Assembly: GCF_964199755.1 (NCBI RefSeq) | Contig: NC_133897.1 | Coordinates: 119,990,552-120,054,551, forward strand | Origin: Larus michahellis | Lineage: Eukaryota; Chordata; Aves; Charadriiformes; Laridae | Length of the DNA stretch: 64,000 nucleotides | Direction of reading: 5' to 3' | Shown: positions 20,331 to 32,290 of the stretch, one piece after another | Layout of the letters: each line of letters begins with the position of its first letter | How positions within the stretch are numbered: the first letter of the stretch is position 1 | Notes under the pieces: model-generated | Databases searched by the model: none | The model's input: only the letters and a program-made list of their open reading frames with translations | What the model was told of the DNA's origin: nothing | Program-made: the position numbers and the translations under genes

Positions 20331-23300
20331 TTCTTCTCTCTGCCGCGCACTGTATCGAAGGGGAAAAAAAAAAAAAAAGTCTAAGCAACTCTGCAGCCAG
20401 GGAGCTTTATCCATCATTTTAGATGGATATTAGAGCCTATTAGAACTCTACTGGTGACAAAAGTGTTTAATTTGTTGGAAGTTGCTAAATTCAACAAAGT
20501 TTTGCCCAGCGTGGAAAGCCAATGGAGGCCACTGAAAAGAACTGTTGAAATTAGACCATGATGCTGCTGAGGACATTCAGATGGTCCTCACCTTGAGCGA
20601 AACCCATTGAATCTACAGCATGAACACAAGCAAATGAAAAAGCAGCCCTTTACATAATAAGAAAAAATCAGTCACCTAAGTTGCCAGGCACAATTATTTT
20701 GTTAGAGAATGCATGGAAACTGTCACTTAAAGGAGGTAGGCATGAAAATGGAACAAAGTATCTAGAAAATCCTCCCCCCCCCCCCAGTGGCTTAGAACTT
20801 TGCATACAGTAAGAGTCTGTGTGTAAGTTATATACAAAATATTTTAAGGGACACGTTGTTCAAATGTTAAAGCAGGTTGAAATGGCATGTACAGAGAAAC
20901 TACATCTACTGCCATGTGTCCATGCAGCAAGAGAAAGAATCAAAATTTGGCATGATGATCAGCCAGCCTGTACTGGATACACTGTACCAGATAATCTTTC
21001 TGAACTTTCAAAAACAGTGCAAGAGCTGAAGATCTTCTTTGGTCGTGGAAACCATGGACAGAAAGTCCTCTCAGCTTCTGCTAGGAGATTGTAGGTAATA
21101 ATTTACACCAGGAAAAAGAAAGTATAACGTATAACACTATCAGTTTAGGATGTCCTGGACAAATTTGTACACACAGCAATAAAACAAGTCATGCCCCATG
21201 TGTTAAATACTTACCAATCACAGTTTATGGTACATGCAAGGTGATCATAAAATACAAATGTAGGTGTTTCTCACGTTTGCCTGCTCTTTCCCTAAAGCCA
21301 TGTCATAAAGGAAACCAAGAGATATTCACAATTCGATGGCAAAAGAAAAACAGGCGGCTGGATATTTGCCTTTCTTGTTTTCAAGCTTTGCTTCATTTGC
21401 TTAAGTCTTGAGCTTAGTCAAGAGGGGGTGCAGTCATAATCATGCAGCTCTGCTCTTTCATTTGATATGTTTCATTTTTCAATCTACTCCCTTCACAACC
21501 TGCTACAGTGATTCCAGAAGTAACTTCAAGCCCTCACACTGTCTTACTGACACCTAAGCCCATCGTATACTTCATAGACTCACAGACCGACTTTTTCTGT
21601 TAAGGCTGGAGGAGGAGTTCCTCGCAGTGAGAGGATTTCAGTTAGGATGTTCCTCTGCAGAATGTTTGTTTACCCCTATTCCCCTTTTCCCCTCTGCCAG
21701 GAATTACTGTACAAAAAAATCTCCCTTTTAGTGCCCTGTTTCAAGCACATGTGCCTTCCCTTGGTGTGGCTTGAATGTGCCATATCCTTTCCCACCTGCA
21801 TTTAGTGAAGTCATTATCTGATTATTTCAGCCTCTTACGCCATGGCTACTTCTGTCATACAAATCCTTTCCTCTGTTGTTCCAAAAGCTACAAAAGGCAT
21901 CCCTACAAACCTCAAATTTCTTTCCAGTTTTGGAGCTGGCTATTTCACATCAGGGCTGAGTTTGCTTTCAGAGCTTTGCCCTGACAACACACTTGTTCTT
22001 TGGCACCTGCAGCCCGTTTGTTTGTTCACAAACAAAATTCACTTAGCAAGACCTCTAATTGCTTTTCCTTTTATTGCAGGTAGCATATATCTGCTCTTTT
22101 TTGATCTGCAGAGCAGATCACTGCCACATGGAGAAGCGAGAACATTAATAGCTTCTGTCACTGCTACCATTCTTATTACGATAGATCTTCTGGAGGATTA
22201 GGCAAAGATTGTGGCCACATAAACAGCGAAAGGCAATGCTTCGGGCGCAAACCTGGAGCAAACTGCACTGTGCCAGCTCTGATCAAGCAAACAGAGTATG
22301 TTCTGTTGAAAGCACAGAAGGCAAGGAAGACATCCCTTGAGATGGCTCTGAAAAACAAAGGAAAGCTGCCCCAGTTTGTCTAGGGATATATTTGGTGATG
22401 TTGGGAGTTGGGAATACATAGGTTCTTTTTTTTTTGGCTTACATATTTTCATCTTTTTAAAACCTGGGTTAACTCATTTTGGACTTCTGCCCAAGGATGG
22501 AATATTCCTCCTGCTGCTGTGCTCAACAGTTAAGGGAATAACTTACAAAAGAATATAAAAATGGTGTTAAAGCCCAATCCATGTCTGGGGAGGGAAGGGG
22601 GGGAAATATGCAGTAGAATCTCGCTATGCCTCTGCTTCTCCTTCACTGAACATTAAATACGAGTTTCTACAGTCATTTTTAGGGCATCATGAATTAAAGA
22701 TTTCCTTAGGAATGTTAGCCATGGTGAGAAGATGCTGCAACACGTAAGACACATCCCCATTCCGAACAAGGACTTCCCAGACAGTTGAAGCGTGCTGGAT
22801 CTGGGATTTTGGTTTGGTCTGTTATGGAGGAAAGGGCACACTGCCAAAGTCAGAGAGGAATGTGCAAACAGCTAATTCCAGCTAAAACAATATCAGGGAG
22901 AGAGGCAGAAAAACTCCCAGCACTAGATTCTGTCACCTCAGTGAATAGCAGTGTGGGAAGAGTCCCTTCGCTCCTACGGCGAGTCTGGTGGACATCCATC
23001 CTGGGCAACGCCGTCAGACTGTGGGGTTTGTCAGACAAGACTGAAGAAGAGAAAAGAAAGACCAAAATAAATAACAAAAAAAGACATAATTTATATTCAC
23101 TGCGTGTTTTCTCAGTGCCTTAGCCCTTTTTGACTTGTACCCAGCGGATCTGGACTGTTCTCCACTACGTTGTTGTTGTTCAGCTCCTCAGCTCGCTGGG
23201 CTCCTCTCGCAGCACTTCAGGCTTTCAGTTTGCAAAAGCATCGAGGGCTTACACGCGCGTGCTCTCTCTCTTCCCCTCTTTTTCTCTGGGTGTTTCTGCC

Positions 23301-24960
23301 TTTTCCAACAGATCTTGAACCCACCAGCCAGTTGTAGCTACAGTTGATGAAGGATGAGAAATCCCAAAGTTGTTCAGGCTCCTGCCAGCCCCATGACTGT
23401 GAGTGACTGCAGGTAAGCGCAGGGAAAGGGACGCTCGCTGCCGCTGGCAGGAGAGGCTCCAGGAGGATTTTCAGAAGTGCCTGAGTGATGGAGGGAACTT
23501 AGCTGCTGTTTTCAAAGTGGTGCAGGCTCCTAGGAGACTAAATTCCTTTGACCTTCCTTAGCTCCTGTCGGCAAGAGCATTTGAGAGCAGGCTGTAAGCC
23601 TTTCAGAAACCATGGACGCTTGCAGAAACTCTCAGACTTTCTTTTCTGACCGACTCAAAGTTTCATTCTGTTGCCACTAATAAATCCCCCTCCCCTCACC
23701 AATTTATGTTTTATAAATTTGGGTTAAGCTTTGTCTACTAAAAGGATCTTACATAAAACACCGCTTACTGAAATGTGATCTTTGCACATTTCTGAAGTTT
23801 TAATTTTCCTGCGGTGTAATCTTGTTACTTAGGTCATTCATTTTGTCACGCCCTGGTATCAGCCTGGTCCAGATTTGGCTGCAGGGCTATGTTCTCCTGA
23901 CATTTAGAGCAAGAATTCCCTGGGAAATCAGTCAAGGGATTTGACATTGCTGCTGGCCATGCTCCAGCGGGTTTAGTTTTACTCTCCTTCTCTATTTATT
24001 GTGGAATCTGTCTGTCCACAAGCTGCACATTGAGTTCCATGCTAGAGAAGGAGAACTGAAAGGGACAAAATGGCCATTCATTTGGGGGATTCATTGAGGC
24101 TTTTCAGAAAGGTTTTGCAAGAAGCTGTGCACTTAGATGACTGCTGAGCTTCCTTAGCCCTGCGCTATTACCTCCCTCACAAGACAATTTGGATTGAGTG
24201 CTTTTTCTTTGCTCTCTCCCCCACCTCAGTAGGCAGCAATTACAGTTGGAAAAGCGAAATTAAGATCTAGGTAGTGTAGGAACCACCTGGAGGCTTTTCA
24301 TCTTTAGAAATAGTTTAATTTCAACATGGCATGGACAGACCTTTTGCTGGGAATATGGAAAAAAAAAAAGGCCTTTTTCTCCCCTCCTGCCACAAACTGC
24401 AGCAACTCCTGGTGCAAAAGGCTGCCTCAGTGGCAGAGACAGCCAGGATTTGATGATCTGGAGAGGAAGAGCAGGAAAGCAGCCCTGGGCACTCATGGTG
24501 AGGACAGGAGAGTCAGGGGAAGAATCCCAGGTCAACTGGAAATGGGGGAGAGAAGTAGCTGTCTTGTGGATGGGGGCAATGACATGCAGCAGCACAGGGC
24601 AGGATGCAGGAGGGTCTGCATGTGGCAGGAGGGAAAAAACAGCCCAACATGCTGGTGGTCTCTGTGTTGAGGGTTGTGCAGTCTTAGCCAGTGGGGCCAA
24701 AAGAGATTTGCCTAACTTTGCTGGGGGAGACACTGAAATCTGGTTAAGCGCTTACAGATTTTATCAGCCACAGAAAATGTAGTACTCCCCTTTGTATATA
24801 CCACTGTTGTGTGCTCTTTAACATCCAACCATCTTTTCCTGACCAATCTGAGTTGGTCTCCCTTACAGTTCTGCTGCTGTTTCTAAGCTCCTCAGCTCTA
24901 AATGCTCAGCCTCTTCCCTCATTATCGCTTCAGTTTCCTACAGAAACAAAGCTCAGTCAA
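20331..24960. other. Intergenic DNA upstream of AQP4
   Basis: Mixed-composition non-coding sequence between the AQP4 promoter and the ancient CR1. It has a C14 run near 20772 and no recognisable gene or intact mobile element. An antisense lncRNA is known next to human AQP4; nothing in the sequence identifies one here. Confidence 0.65.
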
Positions 24961-25550
24961 AGAATCATGGAGTTTAAGACTAGATGGCAACATAACATTT
25001 TCTACTTAATATATCGTAGACCATTATGCTTTACCTCAAGACACATTTCATGAGTTCAGTAACTTATATTTGGTTAAATCTATTCTGCAAAAAGCATCCT
25101 TGCTTGATTTGAAAACTCATGGGATAGAAAACCCACCCGTTCCCTTGGTAGCTTATTCCCAAGACTAATCATTTTCATCACCAAAAATGGTCTTTGTCTC
25201 TAAACTGAGTTTGTATGCATTCATCTGCCATATAGTGGTTCTTATTATGCTGTTCTCTCTCAGATTAAAAAGCCTCTTGTACTTCTACTGTCTCCCCATG
25301 AGGATACTTATATAATGTGAGCAAGTCATCTCTTCATCATCCTTTTGATAAGCTAAGCAGACTGAGCTCTCAAAGTCTCTCACACTGAAGAAATTTCTCT
25401 AATGTTTTTTTTTTCTTCATCTCATGTTTGTGCCTTCACCACTTTTTCAACATGCTTTTAAAAATGCATTTTTGATATCGGACTCCCATCAGGCATATTC
25501 TGAAATGAAAGCATTTCTTGTAGCACACCTGGGAACTGAATTAGCCATTC
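24961..25550 (-). mobile_element. Ancient CR1 LINE 3' region (shared-sauropsid type)
   Basis: The plus strand follows, with many changes, the antisense of the old CR1 family common in turtles, crocodilians and birds: a TGGAGTTTAAGACTAGATGG start (3' end), CTCCCCATGAGGATACTTAT, GCAAGTCATCTCTTCATCATC, GATAAGCTAAGCAGACTGAGC and TTTTTCAACATGCTTTTAAAA in the expected order. A weaker match (GATCTGTCAACCAGGTCTGAATCCATTCACC) near 25920-25950 suggests the element once reached about 26045. Divergence is visibly higher than in the other CR1 copies here. Confidence 0.75.
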
Positions 25551-28255
25551 TTACCTCAGCATCACATTGAGGAAGCATTCTTCCTTGCTTCTCCGCAATA
25601 ACTCCTCAAACCTTCTCTGGGTAAGTCTCGGGATAAGTCTTGTGTCTGTAGATAAGTCTTGTTTCACTCGGAGACGTGAAATTTTGCAGACATTCTGTCT
25701 GAGAGGCATCAATGCTAGAGAACAATCCAGTCGGCTGGATTTGGCCATCCTTTTCCCAACCTACTAATTTAAGTCATGTTCAGATGATACTGGCAGTGAT
25801 TCTATATTTACTTCCAGATCTACTCACTGAGGAAAACCCTGAAGCACATGAGGCCTCACAGCAATCCCTTCAGATCCCTGCCAACTGCTGCCATTACTCC
25901 TCCATTAACTACTTTCAGAGATCTGTCAACCAGGTCTGAATCCATTCACCGTTCTCTGGCTAATGCAAGTGTCACTCAGTATTGTGGTAAAGCCTCTAGA
26001 AACACTCAAACGCATTGCTCCATACAGATACCTCTGGCAATCAGCATGTAATTTTAAAAATTAAATCTATTCTGTGTTGTTATTGGTTGGGGTTTTTTTT
26101 TGGCAAGGCAGAGGCCTGGTGGCATAGTATATTTGACATGTGGGGACAATGCTAGGAATTTGTTTGTTGTCCAAGCCATCTGCTGTATGTAATATAATGA
26201 TAATATGTACAATACACATATAGTTCATAGCCATAGGATTTATACACCTAGTGGAAATATATGCCATGAATGGGCTTATGCAGCATGTTCTGAGAAAGAC
26301 AAATTTGCTTCAGATCACTCAGGCTGTCTTTGTAGATTACAATAGTAACTGTCTTCTTAATACTATGTATTTTACAGGGTTTTTCTTCCCTCTCAACAGT
26401 AATACCTTCTAAAAGCTGAAACCTCAGGCCACAGAAGTGATGTTCATTTTTTTTTCTATGCAAAGGTTCATCTTTCATTGAACTAACGGAAAGGCAGGGT
26501 CTGACTATGAATATTTACAAGTTCAAGCTCTTTTGTCCGTAAGCTTCTAAAGAAAATCTGACAGCATGTTTTTCTCAAAATCCTTTGTAGAACGCTAGTT
26601 TCATTTCTGGCAGTTTTTCATGTTTACAGCTTGGGAAAAAAAAAAAGATGAAGCCTAATACCTTGTGGTACAGATGCCACGTTTTTACTGGACTAGGAGA
26701 ATGATTTTAAACTCAGAAATGGCATTTGGAGTCATTCAGTCTCTTTTATGGCAGAAGTTGTACTGTTTTGGAGATTCTTGTGTTGGCTCAGTTGTCAACA
26801 AAGATAATGGAGATTAATACAAAGAAACAAACGCTTCTTGCTGCCATCTTCAGCTTTACTCATACCAGCTTATAGCCACTGCACGGATGGATGGACAGTT
26901 GGCTGGTGAATATATGAGAACTGATCAGTTACCAATGTTTTGTCTTCAGCTACTGAATTCCAGTGAGTGTGCGCCGGGAGCACATGCAGCCATAGAAAAC
27001 AGCCTTTTGAGGCCCATAGCTCTAGTCCAGTATCCACACTTTTCCTGGCACCCAACAGGAGTGGAGGGTGAGTGGTGGATGCAACCTGCAAAGACTGGAT
27101 GAAATCAAGCACGGGGCCAGAGGGCTCTCCTGCTTTATGGGCTACTTTCACATCTCCTGTTTCTTTCTAAGCAACATTTTCTGATCTAACCCCCATGACT
27201 GCCTTCTACGGGCACTTATAGATCAGCAAGCTGCTATTTTGCAAAGCCAACTGAGGGAAAACAATCCGTAAGCTCTGTGAATAACTAAAAACAATACCAA
27301 AAGACATTAATTCCAGAAGACTTTGGGGATAAGAAATACTTTTTTGGCTTACTTGCAGACTTATCTTATTAATACAGAGCAACTAGTCTGACACCATTCT
27401 TCGTAGCTTACCTCTTTAGACTCATGTGTCTTCTCTTTTCCTGCATCCACACTTTGGATAGACAGTAGATAGCCGTGTTATAAGTTGCTGTTTACAGTGG
27501 ATTTCATGAGTTTCGTGGAGAGAACTATTTTTGTGAAGACAGGCATTGTGTTAAACTACTGTTAAAAAAGGAGGCAAATATGGCTGATGATACCTCTTCA
27601 AGGCTTCACACCAAAAAAGTCTGATCCTGTTAAAAACAGAGCTACCTTTATAAGAATGCACGCGGGGAAAGGGAAATTTCTGAAGGGTTTATGGTTTCAT
27701 ATATCCCCTTTCGTACAAGCAAAACATCTGCAATACCCATCTGAATTTCAGTCTCACCCTGCATACTTGACTGACACGAGCACAATTTTCTTACCAGCAG
27801 TGCGGCAGAACCAACACGCCAGTGAAAGGGATTCTTTTCAGCTACACGCCTCATCGGCACCGTTATCGATGAGGCTCCCGCCGCAGCGTGGCCGGTCCTT
27901 AGGGTGCCAGACAGGGCAGAAAACCACCCAGCCTAGTCCTGAGTGTTGCAGGTTGGAGTTTGCAGAACGGGCTCTTCTAAAATGATTTTTGACTTCTAAA
28001 TTGAACCTATTTGGTAGGAAAGGCACAGAAGGGCACGTCCACACGGTCTCGCAATGCAGTTTTTGCTGTCCAATGTCGAAACTCGTAATCCATCCTTAAA
28101 AGGTCACCCTAATCCCAACTCCAGCGCCTCAAAGAGCTGACAGTGTACCTCAGAAATTCTAGATATTTCCAAGTTTCCAAAACCATGAAGAGTTATAAAA
28201 TGCATATAATGTTCTAATAGCCGGTAGCCAAGAAAGCTTAGCTTTCCTTTTTCCT

Positions 28256-28388
28256 TCCCTTCCCTTCCCTTCCCTTCCCTTCCCTTCCCTTCCCTTCCCT
28301 TCCCTTCCCTTCCCTTCCCTTCCCTTCCCTTCCCTTCCCTTCCCTTCCCTTCCCTTCCCTTCCCTTCCCTTCCCTTCCCTTCCCTTCC
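28256..28388. repeat. (TTCCC)n pentanucleotide microsatellite, about 26 copies
   Basis: Uninterrupted TCCCT/AGGGA units over about 130 nt; the minus strand translates as a Lys-Gly-Arg-Glu-Gly repeat, which is not a gene. The purity suggests recent expansion. It lies between AQP4 and CHST9. Confidence 0.98.
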
Positions 28389-28760
28389 TGAGGATGCTGA
28401 AGTGGAAGAATGACTGAGTCTTGGGGTGTGTGTGTGGGGGAATAACGACCTGAGTTACAGGCAAGGGTAATTTATTGAAAAAATGGAGAATTTAAGCCAC
28501 ATACAGAAAACAAAGTGAATGTAAAGCAAGAGAGATCATAGTGTAGCCCAAATGTCAAATAATTAGAAAAATGTGTCAGAGATTTCTATGATGATCCAGA
28601 GCAAGGAATTTTTAGACAGGAGTCTGTCCTGATTAAACACTGAATACGTAAAATACACATCTTTCCCTACTGTTTCTTTGTGTGTTGACGATACTGAAAG
28701 TCCTACAGCGTTTTAGGAGTTTGGGCACACCATTGATTGACTTGAGTTTTGTGATGAGGC

Positions 28761-28804
28761 CAAAAAGGAAAAAAAAAAAAGGAAAAAAAAAAAAGAAAAA
28801 AAAG
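28761..28804. repeat. A-rich low-complexity tract
   Basis: Runs of 8-12 adenines separated by G or GG. It may be a decayed poly(A), but no retrocopy was recognised upstream. Confidence 0.9.
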
Positions 28805-31800
28805 AGCCTGGGAAACCCTTTAACTGTCCAGTCTCAGTGGTTTTGTTACTGCGCCAAAATAAGGGGTCAGGACATAATAGCACTAGAAAAGCTCACTTGC
28901 TGTAGATTTTACATAACGAGTTCCCAGCTTCTCTCATTCAGCCTGTGCCCGGTTCTGCAACCAAGACAGCACAGAGAGCAGATTTCAGCTATAAAGATGT
29001 CAGTGGGAGAGCTTGTTTTCCTTTGGTAAATTGCAATAAATTAAAGAAAAAAAAAAAACCACAACAGTTCTGTAAAGCAGAACTGAAAATGCTAGAAAGA
29101 AGCTCTCAAAATGTCCTGCAATAGTCCCTCTCCTCCACGGCTCGCTCACAAAGGTATGAGTTTGGCAAAGCAGCCTCTGCTGCTTCCAGTTAAAGTATGT
29201 TTAGGGATATCTTTTTACACGAAAAAGCTGTTAGGCATTGTTTCCTAAGAGTCAGGTACTTCAGCCACACTTAGGAGTCTCCCTTGGGGCCACCCGCTTC
29301 TCAGAGGTGCCCCTTGCAGCTCCTATTGATGTGCCTGGCAGCGGCGGCTGCTCAGCCCACCTGAAAAGCTTTGCCGGCTTCCTCCAACCGCCGACTTGCG
29401 GACTGAATAGACAAATGTGTATCAGCTTAAGCTGGAAATTGCAGCCTTCGCATGACTTTTAAGTACAGCAGGGCAGAAAACACATTGTGAGCCAGATTCC
29501 GGCTGATACCAGCACTTCCATGAGGGGAGTTTCTATGTGCAGGGGCAGTGCGGTGTCCTGGACCCACTGCGGCCACCCGGCTGGAGACAGCCGAAAAGAT
29601 TCAGGGGGAAACTGGAGAAGGGGATTTTTTGGCAGCATGGCTGAGACACAGAACAATTTTGTCTAACTGTGGTTCTGTGTTTGTGTTTTCCCTGCCATTC
29701 AGGAGGACCTGCAGGGATCACGAGGGTTTCGAGAAGCACCACCCTCCATTGGAGCTGAGCTTTTGCAGTGCTGCAGTCTTGGGGTACTTTCATCAGAGGT
29801 ACAGTAGCAATGCAGCAATTTCTTATTGTGCACTGTCACCTCCAGACACAATTAACATCTCCTTTTCTCATTGGAGGCTTTTCCTCTGTCCATTTTCCGT
29901 TTTTCTTTCTCTTTTCTTTTTTTTTTTTTTAAGAGAATAGCAGAAGTCACAGCAAAGGTGTCAGCTGATGTCTATTGCTTGGAGTGCGTTATAGGTGGTA
30001 ACACCATAACAGATTCCTTGAAAGCAGAGAGATGCTGCAAACTCTCGCCCACTTCCTCCCCTCCCAAGTTCCCTACTGTCCTCAAACCAGGACGCCCACC
30101 AAAGAACACCCCCCCCCCTGCCCCAAGACTTGCAGCTGTACCCATGAGCAGAAGCAGGTGCAGGTGCCCAAACCATAGACCCACAGACCTGGCAGCACCC
30201 TGTCCCTGACAAGCTGACGAAGCAAAAAGAAAAAACCTGTGCAAGAGGTGAACTTGCAGTCCCTGCCAGCAGCTTAGGTTCATTCGGAATAATGTCGTGG
30301 CTCTGCAACATGCTAATAAAACATTTACATGCCTATACAGCATGTGATACCTTTGCATATACAATGCTACCATATTCATTCTCTGCTGTAGCCAGAGATG
30401 AAAACTGAGTTAATCTAAGTTCTGTCTGTACATCCCAAGTGATAAGAAGTCCGTTTCTTGAGAGAATATATCTCTCAATACACACTTAAGATCTTTAAAG
30501 TCAAATGCAGGACTTAAGCTAAAGCGGCCGCACGACCATTGTTGAGAAACATTTGGCTGAACGTTAGGATTCACACTGTGTGTGTGCACCTGCATTTATG
30601 AAACATGTGCGTGCGTTTTTATACATGCGTTTGTGCAAGTTTGTAGGGGGGGAACTGCTACGCAGTTGAACTCATCTCTCTGAACACACGTTGTTTCTCA
30701 GATGAATTGTAATTCATTATCATTCCTGAAACTTAAAGATTTGTCCCAGCATGCGTCTGCTTTTATCAAGGATGAGATAATTCAATAGGCAGGTGCTAGT
30801 CTGCCCACATCCAGTTTTTATACCAAAGTAACTAGCTTGGGAAAATTAAACCTTTAGCATTTAATATCCTACTGACATGTATTTACAATCCATGGAGTGT
30901 TGATTTACATCTCTGTGTGCTCAAATGCGCAGATAAACCTGCTCTGCTCCTACACCTTATGTCTCCAAATGCTGTTTCTTGAATGCAAATGACACGGGAC
31001 GCTTCAAATTTGCCAATCTTGGGAAATGAGCAGTATCGGGAGGTTCTGTGGAAACTGCGCTTTCTGGAAGAAATTTAAGGGAAAAAAGATCTGACAGAGG
31101 AGGCATTTCTACAGGAAAAGGACAAGACAGATATGTGTGCACAGATGGTGAGTGACAGTCCCATACTCTCAGGCAGGCTTATTAGTGCAGCCTCAGTGCC
31201 ATGATAACATAGACGTGCTGGACCAGAGCTGGCTTACGCTCGACAGCGGAGAGGGAATCGGCATTTGGTCGCACCGATTTGTGCCGACATACTTACAGAG
31301 GGCAGGAAATTGTAGGTGAGAAGACTGAGGAAAGGAAGAAACAATTATATACATTTTTAAAAAAAGTTATGATTGCGGCCTTGAGATTTTCCCCTTTCTC
31401 CTTGTAAGGACCCTTTCCCCTCTCTCAGGGTTGTTAATCACATCACTTTTAGAAGGCGAGCAGAAGAAAGCAACATAGTCTGCATCAGTACACTCTCCCT
31501 CTTATTAGTAGCCTCCTCAGAGCCTGTGGAGTGGCTATTGCAGTAGGAGATAAATCCTGAGGGTCTCTAGCAGCCAGGTAAACTGGAGGCTGTCACAAGG
31601 GTTGGCAGGACCTCAGGAAGGGCTGGGGGAACGTGGCCCTGGGTACCGGGTTATGCAGCCCTGGTGTTTGAGAGAAGGCAGGAGTTTGCATACATAGATG
31701 GGATCCACGGCTTCTGCAGAACCCTCCAGTTGAGCATCGCTTTATTTAGGGCTACTGCACCAAACTAAAATAGCTTCTCTTTATTTAGGCTCAGAATAAA

Positions 31801-32179
31801 ATGAGACAACAAGATTCTCAGCCTGTTCCTGTCTGCTCTCCTCTGTACAAAAGGAACCGGAGGGGCACTTTCCCCTGGTCAGACAACCTGGCACTGGTTT
31901 TCTGCTGAGGCAGTGCCTGGGCAGGCTTGACAGACGCACAGTGTTTTGAAACAGAGCTTGCATTCTTAAGGCTGCCAACTGCCCAGAACAGAGCTGAATG
32001 ATGCACTTCTCGGCTGGAACAAAGCTGGGAAGTCCTTGGCTTCCTCTGAGCCATTGGAAACAAAACATAAAGAAAGGGGATGATCATCCTATGAGTTAAA
32101 TTCCATACTAACACCTATAATCTAAACGTGGCTATTTATTCACAGAGTTCAATGATTTTAGCAGAAGCCACATGGTATA

Positions 32180-32290
32180 ATTACCTTCCATTCACTGGAC
32201 CACTTTACCAGTTGGGAAACTGAGGCAGAGAACAGTTCCAGTTTGTCCAACAAGTCCGTGAAGTTAGAGAATGTAGAGGAGGATCCAGGT
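32180..32290 (-). repeat. MIR-like SINE remnant, antisense
   Basis: CCAGTTGGGAAACTGAGGCA with GAGAACAGTTCCAG, GTGAAGTTAGAGAATG and GAGGATCCAGGTGTCTGATG match the MIR core in reverse orientation (ttttacagatggggaaactgaggc and onwards). It is short and diverged. Confidence 0.5.

Noticed and set aside
24260-24733. 157-codon minus-strand frame
   Set aside because: Overlaps long plus-strand frames in the same GC-richer stretch; no domain and no splice or initiation support.
28159-28464. Minus-strand frame with KGREG repeats
   Set aside because: It is the translation of the (TTCCC)n microsatellite.
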